Source of the DNA: an uncultured Lachnospiraceae bacterium
Lineage (GTDB): Bacteria > Bacillota > Clostridia > Lachnospirales > Lachnospiraceae
DNA length: 46,118 bases
Direction: 5' to 3'
Assembly: GCA_910586275.1 (NCBI GenBank)
Contig: CAJUIM010000009.1
Coordinates: 1 to 46,118, forward strand
Part shown: positions 16,638 through 25,510 of the stretch, piece by piece
Numbering within the stretch: position 1 is the stretch's first letter
How the letters are laid out: each line of letters begins with the position of its first letter
Translations under genes and position numbers: made by a program
The notes under the pieces: generated by a model
Database searches by the model: none
What the model was told of the DNA's origin: nothing
Seen by the model: only the letters and a program-made list of their open reading frames with translations

Positions 16638-18704
16638 ATGTACGCAAACCGTACTCCGCCTCAAGATTCCGGGCTGCTTATGACAGAGAATTCCGAATAT
16701 ATGAAAGAACAGCATCAGGAAATTCTCCTCGGGAAGGAAGAAGGATTGGATGTCTCTCTTTATTCCAATCCGGAGTTCAACTGGCTGCAGATGGAACAAA
16801 TCCGTATGGGCATAAAGGACAAGGTGGATGTATCCAAATATGCAGACCCTTCCTACAGTTTTGAGACAATGAAACAGATCCGGCTTTCCTTTTATTCCTC
16901 CAAAGATCTCTTGCCCTACTTGGACAGAGGTTTTACGGACGATGAATTGGAACAGATCCGGCTGGCGTTGGAAGATCAGCTTCCCATTGACAGATGGCTG
17001 ACGGACGACATGTATGTGCAGCAGATTTATGAGATACGGATCGGTCTGTACGAGGAACTGGATGTTTCCGTATATGCAGATTCCCGCTATAACTGGATGC
17101 AGATGAAAGAAATCCGTTTAGGCTTGGAGAAAAAGCTGAAAGTTTCATACTATACCAATTATCTGTTCAGTCATTGGCAGATGAAGGAAATCCGTTTAGG
17201 CTTGGAAGCAGGGCTGGACGTATCGTCCTATGCCAAACTGATTTATTCCGGCACGGATATGCAGGAAAAAAGAGAGAGGCTTTTAAAGGATAAAACAGAA
17301 AAACACACAAGTTCCGGTAATTCCGGAATAGACATCCAATCTCTGGTAAAAAAGGAGTTCAGTATTTTCGTAGAAGATAACGGAAATAAAGCTTATGCAT
17401 TTATTACATGGATTCCCGGAAATATGGTTACGGAAGATGACATTTATTCGGCACTGAAGAAAAGAGGGATTGTGATTGGAATTAAGCATGAAGCGATTTC
17501 CGAAATGATAAAGAAAAGAAGAATGAATGAGAAAGTATTGATAGCGGAAGGAACGCCCGCAGAAGCAGGCCAAGACGGATGGTATGAGTTTTTTGTCCGG
17601 CTGGATCTGCCCCGGATCCCGGCGCCTTTGCCCGACGGCGGTGTGGACTATGTCAATATTGAAGCGTTTGAAATGGTGGAAGAAGGAGAAAAAATCGCGG
17701 TCTATCATCCGGCTCAAAAAGGAATCGACGGGCAGAATGTTTTTGGCGAAGTGCTTCATGCCAATATGGGAACCGAGAAGAAGCCGTTAAAGGGCGTTGG
17801 CTTTATGATTGCCCCGGACGGAGTGACCTATGTTTCCAGGCTGAACGGGAAATTCGAATACCTGAACGGCCGGATTGTTATTTCAAATATGATTATTGTG
17901 CGCGAAGACGTAACGGCAGTCACAGGCAAGCTGGAGGTGGACGGTTCCGTATATGTGATTGGCAGTGTTTTTTCCGGCGGGCAAATCGTGGCAACGGGCG
18001 ATATTATCATAGAACACAATGTTGAGACGGCAAAGCTGGTTGCCGGCGGCAATGTTATGATAAAAAAGGGAAGCTGTTCGAAGAACGACTGCTTCATTGA
18101 GGCCAAAGGAGAGGTTTCGGGAAGCTTTTTTGAGGCGGCCAATATCAATGCGGACGGCAATGTCAAGGCAAATTATATTATGAACAGCAACATCAATACC
18201 TTGGGTAAGGTAATCGTGTCCGGCAGCAAGGGAATGCTCCTTGGCGGCAAAGTCCGTGCAGTCATGGGCGTGGATACTTACAATCTGGGGAACAAATCCC
18301 ATATAAAGACCTATCTGGAAGTGGGAAGGAACATGCTTTATGATAGAAAACAGGCTATGTTTGAAGAGAAGCGGGAACAAATATTAGAGCAGCTGTCCAT
18401 GCTTGAGCGGAAATGGAACAAGATACTGAAGTCCCTTCCGCCGGACAAAGAGCAGGCAGCGGAACTTATTCAGAAACTGAATGCGGCAATCGTGGCCAAA
18501 GACCATGAACTGGCAGATTTGGATGCAGACATCTCCAAGCTTGCCAATTTCACAGACCAGAATATGAAAGCAGTCATTGTCAGGGGAAATGCTTATGAAG
18601 GGAGCTGCATAGAGATTAATACAATCCGATATATGCTGCCGTCAAATGTAAGCAGAATTGTTTTCAAACTTAGGAACAAAGCCGTAGTTATGCTGAAACT
18701 ATAA
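16638..18704 (+). CDS. FapA/DUF342-type protein with N-terminal repeats
   Basis: Residues about 20-210 contain some seven tandem 25-26-residue repeats of the form QMKEIRLGLEAGLDVSSYA followed by a loop. Residues about 235-590 are the DUF342/FapA region, including a glycine- and valine-rich right-handed parallel beta-helix (ILGKLEVDGSVYVIGSV-like turns, VATGDIIIEHNVE, VIVSGSKGMLLGGKVRAV). A coiled-coil stretch near 575-640 and a short C-terminal domain follow. FapA-type proteins are linked to cell-surface polymer and flagellar assembly, but the biochemical role is unknown. ATG 16638 is preferred over GTG 16629 because of AAAGG at 16621-16625. No signal peptide or membrane segment is seen, so it is cytosolic. 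Confidence 0.8.
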   Translation: MYANRTPPQDSGLLMTENSEYMKEQHQEILLGKEEGLDVSLYSNPEFNWLQMEQIRMGIKDKVDVSKYADPSYSFETMKQIRLSFYSSKDLLPYLDRGFTDDELEQIRLALEDQLPIDRWLTDDMYVQQIYEIRIGLYEELDVSVYADSRYNWMQMKEIRLGLEKKLKVSYYTNYLFSHWQMKEIRLGLEAGLDVSSYAKLIYSGTDMQEKRERLLKDKTEKHTSSGNSGIDIQSLVKKEFSIFVEDNGNKAYAFITWIPGNMVTEDDIYSALKKRGIVIGIKHEAISEMIKKRRMNEKVLIAEGTPAEAGQDGWYEFFVRLDLPRIPAPLPDGGVDYVNIEAFEMVEEGEKIAVYHPAQKGIDGQNVFGEVLHANMGTEKKPLKGVGFMIAPDGVTYVSRLNGKFEYLNGRIVISNMIIVREDVTAVTGKLEVDGSVYVIGSVFSGGQIVATGDIIIEHNVETAKLVAGGNVMIKKGSCSKNDCFIEAKGEVSGSFFEAANINADGNVKANYIMNSNINTLGKVIVSGSKGMLLGGKVRAVMGVDTYNLGNKSHIKTYLEVGRNMLYDRKQAMFEEKREQILEQLSMLERKWNKILKSLPPDKEQAAELIQKLNAAIVAKDHELADLDADISKLANFTDQNMKAVIVRGNAYEGSCIEINTIRYMLPSNVSRIVFKLRNKAVVMLKL

Positions 18705-18747
18705 AGAAATACCTTAATAACGGATCAGAAGGAGGTATAGGCAGAAA

Positions 18748-18839
18748 ATGGTACGGGATACAATTTTAATCCTTGAAAAATACTGGAAGTCACAACAGAA
18801 AAGGAAGGAATAGATATTTTAAGGACAAAGGCTCCGTCT
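18748..18839 (+). other. Frame-shifted 5' part of the HD-GYP gene
   Basis: ATG 18748 has a strong ribosome site GGAGGT (18731-18736) and encodes MVRDTILILEK, the usual beginning of a response-regulator receiver. The frame then runs to a stop at 18811. The continuation of the receiver (ILEVTTEKEGIDILRTKAPS) lies in the frame one base back, from 18780 on. A frame-changing deletion of about 55-60 bases, or slippage at the A5 run 18776-18780, would explain this. The 5' end is therefore broken or unusually decoded. Confidence 0.65.
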
Positions 18840-19796
18840 TTGGCGGTCGTTCTTGTGAATCTGAAGATACCCGCTAAGGAAAATTTTCAGGTACTGCAGC
18901 GGCTGAGCGAGAAGAAATTTCCGAACCGTATCCCTTTTATCATGATCACGGATGAAACAACCGCGGCGTATGAGAAAAAAGGGTATGAGTACGGCATAGT
19001 GAGTTATATTAAGAAACCGTTTGCTTCCGAAGAGGTAATAAAGCAGCTGGTGGATAATGTGGTAGAAGTGTTCCAATATAAACTGCAGTTGGAAGTCACG
19101 GTGAAGAAACAGACGGAGAAACTGAGAAAGCAGAATACCATGCTGAAGATGATGGCAGATAAGCAAAAACATATGAACGAAGTCCTGATTGATTCCTTAA
19201 GCAATATTGTGGAATTCCGGAACTTGGAATCGGAACAGCATATAAAAAGGATTCGTGCATTTACCCTCTGCCTCGGGCAAAGCGTGATGAAGCTGTATCC
19301 CGAATATGAACTTACGGAAGAGCATCTTGAAGTCATCAGCAGCGCATCTTCCCTGCACGACATCGGTAAGATTGTGATTCCGGATAATATTATACTGAAG
19401 TCCGGGAAACTGAACGCTGACGAATATGAAGTGATAAAATCCCATACTACTAAGGGGGCAGAAATTATAGACAAGATCCTTCATATAGACAGCAAAGAAT
19501 TTTGTGATTATGCCTATGACATTGCAAGACATCATCACGAAAAATATGACGGGAACGGTTATCCCGACGGCTTAAGGGGAGAGGACATCAGCATTGCGGC
19601 ACAGATTGTTTCTTTGGTGGACGTATATGATGCGCTTACTTCCAAGCGTGTATATAAAGCGGCATACAGTACGGATAAAGCTTATCAGATTATCGTGAAC
19701 GGACAGGACGGTTCCTTTTCTTCCAAATTACTGAAAGCATTTACGGAAGTGAGAGAAGAGTTCGAGAATATCGTAAGGAAATATTGTGACGGCTGA
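18840..19796 (+). CDS. HD-GYP cyclic-di-GMP phosphodiesterase with pseudo-receiver
   Basis: The open frame begins with the second half of a receiver domain: VVLVNLKIP, where the phosphorylated Asp is replaced by Asn, and the later conserved Lys in YIKKPF. A coiled-coil linker follows (about 60-110), then an intact HD-GYP domain: SLHDIGKI, RHHHEKYDGNGYPDGLRG and DVYDALTSKRVYK carry all metal-binding and GYP residues. It should degrade c-di-GMP in the cytosol. TTG 18840 is the first usable start in this frame, but the natural start was probably ATG 18748 in another frame. The receiver cannot be phosphorylated in the normal way. It lies 43 bases after the DUF342 gene. Confidence 0.8.
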   Translation: MAVVLVNLKIPAKENFQVLQRLSEKKFPNRIPFIMITDETTAAYEKKGYEYGIVSYIKKPFASEEVIKQLVDNVVEVFQYKLQLEVTVKKQTEKLRKQNTMLKMMADKQKHMNEVLIDSLSNIVEFRNLESEQHIKRIRAFTLCLGQSVMKLYPEYELTEEHLEVISSASSLHDIGKIVIPDNIILKSGKLNADEYEVIKSHTTKGAEIIDKILHIDSKEFCDYAYDIARHHHEKYDGNGYPDGLRGEDISIAAQIVSLVDVYDALTSKRVYKAAYSTDKAYQIIVNGQDGSFSSKLLKAFTEVREEFENIVRKYCDG

Positions 19797-19830
19797 TCCG
19801 GCACAGGGGAAGCGTTTTTCCCCTGCCGTC
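19788..19830 (+). terminator. Hairpin after the HD-GYP gene
   Basis: CAGGGGAA (19804-19811) pairs with TTCCCCTG (19818-19825), and outer bases GACGGC/GCCGTC can extend the base. It overlaps the HD-GYP stop and lies between convergent genes. There is no strong T tract. Confidence 0.5.
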
Positions 19831-19841
19831 GGACAGGATAT

Positions 19842-19885
19842 CGAAGGAAACTGTCATAAATTATCAAATACTGCGGTTTCCTTCG
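19842..19885 (-). repeat. Inverted repeat across the chemoreceptor stop codon
   Basis: CGAAGGAAAC (19842-19851) and GTTTCCTTCG (19876-19885) form a perfect 10-bp stem with a 24-base loop that contains the stop codon of the minus-strand chemoreceptor. It could protect the mRNA end or weakly terminate. Confidence 0.5.
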
Positions 19886-21437
19886 CAAGTCCTTCCACAA
19901 CTTCCTGATTTATCCCCATACGTTCCGTAATGTCTTCCATATCATTGGCAAGATTTCCGGCGTTTCCTGCCACGCCGGCGATGTCTTCAGCGCTTTCATC
20001 AATCGCTTTTGTAATAGTACCGATGGAATCCGCGATTTCGGACACGGAGTTTTTCAGCCGTTCCGTCTGCTCATAAAATTCCCCCATAGTTCTGCGTATG
20101 TAAGCTGCGTCTTCTTTATATTGACGGCCGGACTGTACAAACGCCTGAAATTCCTTAAGGACAGACTGATTCATATAATCAATCAGCTGCTGCGCATTTT
20201 CGGAAAGGTTATATACGGCGGCAGTGACTACCTCGTTCATTTCTTGGATGCGGTTGGCAGTCTCCTGACTGGAATTGGCAAGATTGCTGACTTCGCTTGC
20301 AACGACGGCGAAGCCTTTTCCTGCCGCTCCGGCATTGGCCGCTTCCACGGATGCATTCAGGGCAATCAGCCAAGTCTGCTTGGAAATGGATAATATTTCG
20401 CCTGTCAGAGTCTTGATCTGATCCACGCTTTTGCTTTTATCAATGGCGTCATTTAGGGCAAGCAGGATTTCTTCCGCTTTTGCACCGGTAATCTCCACAC
20501 TGTTTCCTGCAGACTGCTGCATGGCATCTGCACGGGCATCCATATTGGCAGTGTAGGCAGTGATGGCGCTGCATTCTTCTGCCATATGACAGACATCCAG
20601 CCGGACATTTTCCGTATTTTCATTGATGGCCGCCGCATTGCCTGCCATCCTTCCGATAGCTGTCGACAGCTGCCCGGACAGGGCGGACAGGCCGGCCGCA
20701 CTGCCTTTGGAATCTTTTGTTTTCTGCAGCACATCGCCTGTCATGTCATTGATGCGCCCGGAACTTTCCCGAATGGTATTCAGTATGCTTCTGATCGGTG
20801 TAACCACATAACCGGAGATAAGCTTAAGATCCGCAAATACCAGTGAAATGCAGGCAACGGCTGCACCGATGCCCACTGCCAGCGAAATAAAGTACACGGT
20901 GGCAAGGCGGTCCCTGGCTTCCGATGTCTGTGCGCTTATGGAAGCATTCAGATTTTCGATGTCCGTTTCCATTGCCTGCGCATAAAAGGCTACGTCGCCG
21001 TTGGCAAGGGCATAGGCTTCCTGTGTTTTATGGCTTGCGCTGGCACAGACCAGAAAGACGAGAGCATGCCGGAAGGAGTCATAATCGGCCAGAAGAGTCT
21101 CATACTGTGCTTGGTCGGCCGGAACCACAAAGCTTTGGTATTCTCCAAGCATGCCGTCCAGAAGAGCTTCTTCCTCTTTGATCTGCTGGACTAAAGTGAT
21201 CATAGTATTATAATCTGTGGCAACGATATGGCTTAAGGCCATTTTATGAATGTTCATGGAAGACTGGCATATTTCAGCCAGACGGCTTTTGCCGTCCATA
21301 TAATTATCCGCAATGGTAGCCGCGCTTTCGTTCACGTTCCGGATATTTATGACGGAAAGAATATTGGAAAACAGAGCCACTATGCCAAGAAGGGCAATGG
21401 GTATGGTTAAACGATACTTTAAGCTGATATTTTTCAT
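19854..21437 (-). CDS. Chemoreceptor with four-helix-bundle sensor, reduced HAMP
   Basis: The 527-residue protein has a membrane segment near 11-30, a mostly helical extracytoplasmic region of about 150 residues resembling the 4HB_MCP sensor, a second membrane segment near 185-208, and a shortened cytoplasmic part. After VVTPIRSILNTIRESS the HAMP connector and DExG element are missing. The tip reads WLIALNASVEAANAGAAGKG, with Asn in place of the Arg of EAARAG, and SEVSNLAN instead of EVRxLA. The Arg aligns with the trimer-contact Arg388 of E. coli Tsr. It follows the solute-binding protein gene on the same strand after 69 bases, which suggests a binding-protein/receptor pair. Confidence 0.82.
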   Translation of the reverse strand: MKNISLKYRLTIPIALLGIVALFSNILSVINIRNVNESAATIADNYMDGKSRLAEICQSSMNIHKMALSHIVATDYNTMITLVQQIKEEEALLDGMLGEYQSFVVPADQAQYETLLADYDSFRHALVFLVCASASHKTQEAYALANGDVAFYAQAMETDIENLNASISAQTSEARDRLATVYFISLAVGIGAAVACISLVFADLKLISGYVVTPIRSILNTIRESSGRINDMTGDVLQKTKDSKGSAAGLSALSGQLSTAIGRMAGNAAAINENTENVRLDVCHMAEECSAITAYTANMDARADAMQQSAGNSVEITGAKAEEILLALNDAIDKSKSVDQIKTLTGEILSISKQTWLIALNASVEAANAGAAGKGFAVVASEVSNLANSSQETANRIQEMNEVVTAAVYNLSENAQQLIDYMNQSVLKEFQAFVQSGRQYKEDAAYIRRTMGEFYEQTERLKNSVSEIADSIGTITKAIDESAEDIAGVAGNAGNLANDMEDITERMGINQEVVEGLAKETAVFDNL

Positions 21438-21506
21438 TATGGCATCACTCCTTATCTTACTGAACCGAACATATGGAATATTTGCTTATGCCTGACACGG
21501 ATATGA

Positions 21507-22760
21507 TTATGGCGCTACAATCCCTTCCGTCATTTTGTCAAGCTGTTCCTGAAGGCTTATGCCGGATGGGTTCCCGGCCAAAATCTCTGCGGTGAAAGCG
21601 GTGACAGGATCCCAGAAATTCCCCCCTATGCGCTGAAGGGAGGAATATTCCGACTGCTCCAGCAATGCGGAGATAGCCGGAGAACTCTGTACTTCTGCGG
21701 AAGCCGCCGCGTTAATGTTGGACGGTCCCTGTCCCCGCAGCCGGAAACGGAGCATCTGGTTTTCCTCATTCGCAATCCATTCCGCCAGCTTAGCCGCCCA
21801 TTCCCTATGTTCGGAGTAAGCGTTTACCCCAATCAATTTATAGCCGGAAAAAGAAGCCATCTGAACCTGCTGCCCGGCACAGGCATAGGAGGGCAGTTTG
21901 GATGCCCCGAAGCTTCCGCCCCAAGTCTCTTCCACAGCCACCGCATTCCAAATGCCGTTGATGCCGGCAATGATAGTGCCGTCTTTTACACCCTGAAGGA
22001 AACCGGCATCATCGGTGCTGAGAAAACCAGGATGTCCTGCCATGTTCTGCATGGCTCTGGCTACATCCGTACCCTTTATGGGGCCTTCCGTGCTGTTCCA
22101 GGTACAATAATTGGTTATCCCGTCGCTGTTCAGCCCGACGGTAAGGCCGGTATTGCCGAACAGGGAATACACATACCAACCGGAAGACCATTCCATGGAA
22201 ACTTTTTTCCCATGTTCGGCAGCAATATCCAGCATGCGGTCCAGGGATGCAATGTCTTCTTCCGTGAAATACTGCTTATTATAATATAGAAAATATCCGT
22301 TATCCGAAGTAAGGGGCAAAGCATACAAAGTATTGTCCACGGATGCGGCAAGCACGGATTCGGGAAGGTTGGAATTCCGGATGGCTTCCGGGTTTTCTAT
22401 CGGTTCCAGCGCACCGGCGGCCACCAGCGTATTCAATTGGTCATCCGCAAATGCAAAGACATCCGCGCCCTGTTCCAGCCCGGCCATAAGAGCATTTGTG
22501 CAGCTGCTTTCGCTTTGGGGTTCATAGTCGATATGAAAGTCTGCCTGCCCCTGATATTTTTCCTGAAATCCGTCAATAATCTGGCGGAGCAGTTCCTCAT
22601 CTTCTTCGGCTCCCCAGACAGTCAGATTGACCGTATCGGCAGCAGGAACCGCTGCCTCGGCAAAAGATTCTTCGGTTGTGACAGGGCTTTCCCCTTGGCA
22701 TCCTGTCAGCAATGCTGCCGACAGGAGAGCCGGCAGCCAAATTTTACTTTTTCTTTTCAT
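21507..22760 (-). CDS. Orphan family 1 solute-binding lipoprotein
   Basis: The 417-residue protein begins MKRKSKIWLPALLSAALLTGC, a lipoprotein signal with lipobox LTGC. A family 1 extracellular sugar-binding fold follows (VNLTVWGAEEDEELLRQIIDG, GADVFAFADDQLNTL, ALPLTSDNGYFLYYNKQYF). I choose the second ATG (22760) because GGAG sits nine bases before it; the upstream ATG adds only METI. No permease or ATPase gene adjoins it; instead a chemoreceptor lies downstream in the same operon. It may therefore deliver a sugar signal to the receptor rather than feed an importer. Ligand class is inferred. Confidence 0.85.
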   Translation of the reverse strand: MKRKSKIWLPALLSAALLTGCQGESPVTTEESFAEAAVPAADTVNLTVWGAEEDEELLRQIIDGFQEKYQGQADFHIDYEPQSESSCTNALMAGLEQGADVFAFADDQLNTLVAAGALEPIENPEAIRNSNLPESVLAASVDNTLYALPLTSDNGYFLYYNKQYFTEEDIASLDRMLDIAAEHGKKVSMEWSSGWYVYSLFGNTGLTVGLNSDGITNYCTWNSTEGPIKGTDVARAMQNMAGHPGFLSTDDAGFLQGVKDGTIIAGINGIWNAVAVEETWGGSFGASKLPSYACAGQQVQMASFSGYKLIGVNAYSEHREWAAKLAEWIANEENQMLRFRLRGQGPSNINAAASAEVQSSPAISALLEQSEYSSLQRIGGNFWDPVTAFTAEILAGNPSGISLQEQLDKMTEGIVAP

Positions 22761-22794
22761 AATAGTCTCCATAAATCATAAAATTTCTTTGCTT

Positions 22795-22823
22795 ATAATA
22801 CCATTTTCTGAACGTTTTGGCAA
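22795..22823 (-). promoter_or_regulatory. Promoter of the binding protein-chemoreceptor operon
   Basis: On the minus strand TTGCCA (22823-22818) and TATTAT (22800-22795) are separated by 17 bases, about 35 bases before the start. It drives the 22760-19854 pair. Confidence 0.6.
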
Positions 22824-22972
22824 CATGCTGCAAGTGGGGCGAGCGCAAATGAATTTGCCGTTTTATGACAGTGCCCGCCGGATATAATGAAAAGACAGTT
22901 TTGATTTTCTGCATTATATGTTACAATTTATGGGAAACAAGTTGGGCTTTGATAAAGGAAGGAGGACACAAT

Positions 22973-23821
22973 ATGTCCGGGATGTTTATGCGCTTTCCGG
23001 AAGGGAAAGCAAAAGCGCTTACGCTGAGTTATGACGACGGCGTAGAGCAGGATATCAGGTTAATGGAGATTATGGATAAGCATGGCCTGAAAGGCACTTT
23101 TAACTTAAACAGCGGAAGGTTTGCACCGGAAGGAACGGTTTATGCCGCCGGGGACTGTCATCGCAGAATGACGGAAAGTCAGGTGACGGAAGCTTATATG
23201 AACAGCGGCCATGAGGTTGCCGTACATGGGCTGACGCATCCTTTCCTGGAACAGCTTCCGGAGAATATGGCAATGTGGGAATTGCTGAAGGACAGGGAAA
23301 ATCTGGAAAATCAGTTCAATACCATTGTCAGGGGGATGGCATACCCCTTCGGTACATATAATGATACCGTCGTGGAATGCCTGAAAAAAGCCGGGATTGT
23401 ATATGGCAGGACAGTGATCTCCAGCCATTCGTTTGACATTCCGGAGGACTGGCTCAGGCTGGAGGCTACCTGCCATCATAATGACCCGGAACTGATGAAA
23501 CTGGCAGACCGGTTCATTACGGAATCGCCGGGGTGGACACCTTGGCTGTTTTACCTTTGGGGACACAGTTATGAATTTGAAGCCGACGATAACTGGGATG
23601 TGATCGAGAAATTCGCCGCTTTTACAGGCGAGCATGAAGATGTCTGGTATGCCACCAACATTCAGATCCATGATTATGTCCAGGCATACCGGAGACTGGA
23701 ATTCTCGGCAGACGGCAGGCAAGTGTACAATCCTACGGCGGTGAAGCTTTATTTTGAGATCGGGGAGAAAGACAGGAGCAAATACTGCATTATGCCGGGA
23801 GAGAGACTGAACTGCACTTAA
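22973..23821 (+). CDS. Polysaccharide deacetylase family protein
   Basis: The 282-residue protein has the NodB-type pattern: ALTLSYDDGVEQD (metal-binding Asp pair near 20-23), AVHGLTHPFLEQL (His motif HxxxH near 82-86) and ending FYLWGHSYEFE. It lacks a signal peptide, so it is probably cytosolic and may act on a small N-acetylated sugar rather than cell wall polymer. ATG 22973 is chosen because GGAAGGAGG (22957-22965) lies just ahead; the frame is open 36 residues upstream without a ribosome site. The sensing genes follow after 45 bases, so it may be part of the same transcript. Confidence 0.82.
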   Translation: MSGMFMRFPEGKAKALTLSYDDGVEQDIRLMEIMDKHGLKGTFNLNSGRFAPEGTVYAAGDCHRRMTESQVTEAYMNSGHEVAVHGLTHPFLEQLPENMAMWELLKDRENLENQFNTIVRGMAYPFGTYNDTVVECLKKAGIVYGRTVISSHSFDIPEDWLRLEATCHHNDPELMKLADRFITESPGWTPWLFYLWGHSYEFEADDNWDVIEKFAAFTGEHEDVWYATNIQIHDYVQAYRRLEFSADGRQVYNPTAVKLYFEIGEKDRSKYCIMPGERLNCT

Positions 23822-23866
23822 AAACCATAAATCATACAGTGGAAAGCAGGAAAGGCAGGTATTTCA

Positions 23867-25501
23867 ATGAGTTTATATCGCATCATGCTGGTAGATGACG
23901 AAGAAGAGGTACGCAAGGCCATCATCCGCAAAATGGACTGGGAAAAGCTGGGTTTCCAAGTGGCGGGGGATGCCGAGAACGGAGAAGATGCCTTGGAAAA
24001 GCTGGAGCAGCTGGAGCCGGATGTGGTCATCACCGATATAAGAATGCCGTACATGGACGGCCTGACGCTGACGGCTCGGATCCGGGAAAAACATCCTTCC
24101 ATGAAAGTACTGATTTTTTCCGGCTATGATGATTTTGAATATGCAAAGCAGGCCATTAAGCTGAACGTCACCGAATATATCCTAAAGCCGGTGAACGGAC
24201 AGGAATTGGCGGAAATACTGAATCGGGTGCGTATCAGCTTGGATGAGGAAATCGAACAGCGGCGCAACATCAATGCTTTGAGAGAGAGCTATCTGGGGAG
24301 CCTTCCCATTCTTCGGGAACTGTTCTTAAATGATCTGGTACGGCGGACTACGGATGTGGCAAAAATCGTGCCGAAACTGCGGGAATACGGGATTGACATT
24401 CTGGATGCGCGTAAATGGCTGGCTGCGGTAATTCATGTGGAACAGCTGGAACGGACGGAAGAGAAGGTGCTTTCCATGCATCAGGAACTGATTCCCATTT
24501 CCGTACGGAACTTGGCAGAAGACCATCTGAAGCCTTACTGCCGTTTTGCTATTTTCAATTCCATGGAAGGCATTACCTTGATTATTGCCGTTGATGAAGG
24601 CAATACCCAGACAGGGATGATGAACCTGCTGAACGATATCTGTAAGGAAAGCAAACGCATGCTGGAGGTGACTATCACCGTAGGAGTGGGCCATAGCTGC
24701 GGCACCCTGCAGGAGATCAGCCGTTCCTACCAGACAGCAGTGGATGCTTTGGGCTACAGAGCCATTGTCGGGAAAGGAAAGGCCATTTATATCAACGATA
24801 TGGAACCCGTGGCCAAGGGAAAGCTGCAGCTGGATGCCGCAGACGAAGAACAGCTGTCTTCGGCCATAAAATTCGGTACCCGGAAAACCATTGAAAACGT
24901 AATCAGAACTTTGGCATCCCGCATGGAGGATGCCAAAGTCCATGCCAGACTGTATCAGGTCTACATGCTGTCCATTGCCAACTGCATGATTAAGCTGATG
25001 CAGCAATACGATCTGGAACTGGATGAAATGTTCGGCCCGGAGTCCCAATATGGGGATGTGCTGGAAGGAACCTGTCAAAGGGAAGAATTTGCGGACAGAA
25101 TCATCCCGGCTGCCTGCCGCATAAATGAGGCTATGGACAGGGAGCGGGACAATACCACAAGAAAAGTCATTCAGGAGGCAAAAGAATATATTAAGGAACA
25201 TTATTCCAATCCGGAACTGTCCGTGGAAATGCTGTGCCGCCAGCTGCATATGAGCCCGGCCTATTTTTCTACCGTATTCAAAAAAGAGACCGGACAGACT
25301 TATGTGAATTATCTGACGGAAGTGCGGCTGAAAAAAGCAGTGGAACTTTTGAACGGAACGGACGATAAAACTTATCTGATTGCACAGAAAGTAGGATATC
25401 AGGAACAGAATTATTTCAGCTATGTATTTAAAAAACGATATGGTGTGTCGCCTACCAAATATAGAGGGACACAGGGAAATATGAAGCAGAGAAAGGATTG
25501 A
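23867..25501 (+). CDS. YesN-type response regulator (receiver + AraC)
   Basis: The 544-residue protein has an N-terminal receiver (acidic pair DDEEE at 10-14, phosphorylation site Asp57 in VITDIRMP, Lys in YILKPV near 107). A 300-residue middle region and a C-terminal AraC/XylS DNA-binding domain (about 435-540, LSVEMLCRQLHMSPAYFSTVFKKE and VGYQEQNYFSYVFKKRYGVSP) follow. It is the partner of the histidine kinase that starts 9 bases later. By position it most likely activates the mgl transport genes through the repeat at 29353-29388. Confidence 0.92.
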   Translation: MSLYRIMLVDDEEEVRKAIIRKMDWEKLGFQVAGDAENGEDALEKLEQLEPDVVITDIRMPYMDGLTLTARIREKHPSMKVLIFSGYDDFEYAKQAIKLNVTEYILKPVNGQELAEILNRVRISLDEEIEQRRNINALRESYLGSLPILRELFLNDLVRRTTDVAKIVPKLREYGIDILDARKWLAAVIHVEQLERTEEKVLSMHQELIPISVRNLAEDHLKPYCRFAIFNSMEGITLIIAVDEGNTQTGMMNLLNDICKESKRMLEVTITVGVGHSCGTLQEISRSYQTAVDALGYRAIVGKGKAIYINDMEPVAKGKLQLDAADEEQLSSAIKFGTRKTIENVIRTLASRMEDAKVHARLYQVYMLSIANCMIKLMQQYDLELDEMFGPESQYGDVLEGTCQREEFADRIIPAACRINEAMDRERDNTTRKVIQEAKEYIKEHYSNPELSVEMLCRQLHMSPAYFSTVFKKETGQTYVNYLTEVRLKKAVELLNGTDDKTYLIAQKVGYQEQNYFSYVFKKRYGVSPTKYRGTQGNMKQRKD

Positions 25502-25510
25502 CGCAGAGCC

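Noticed and set aside
16740..17290. The DNA repeats in the DUF342 gene as a CRISPR or satellite array
   Set aside because: The periodicity is at protein level (about 25 residues) and the DNA units diverge; there are no constant repeats with variable spacers.
22865..22972. 36-residue upstream extension of the polysaccharide deacetylase
   Set aside because: No ribosome site at 22865, while GGAAGGAGG is placed correctly for ATG 22973.
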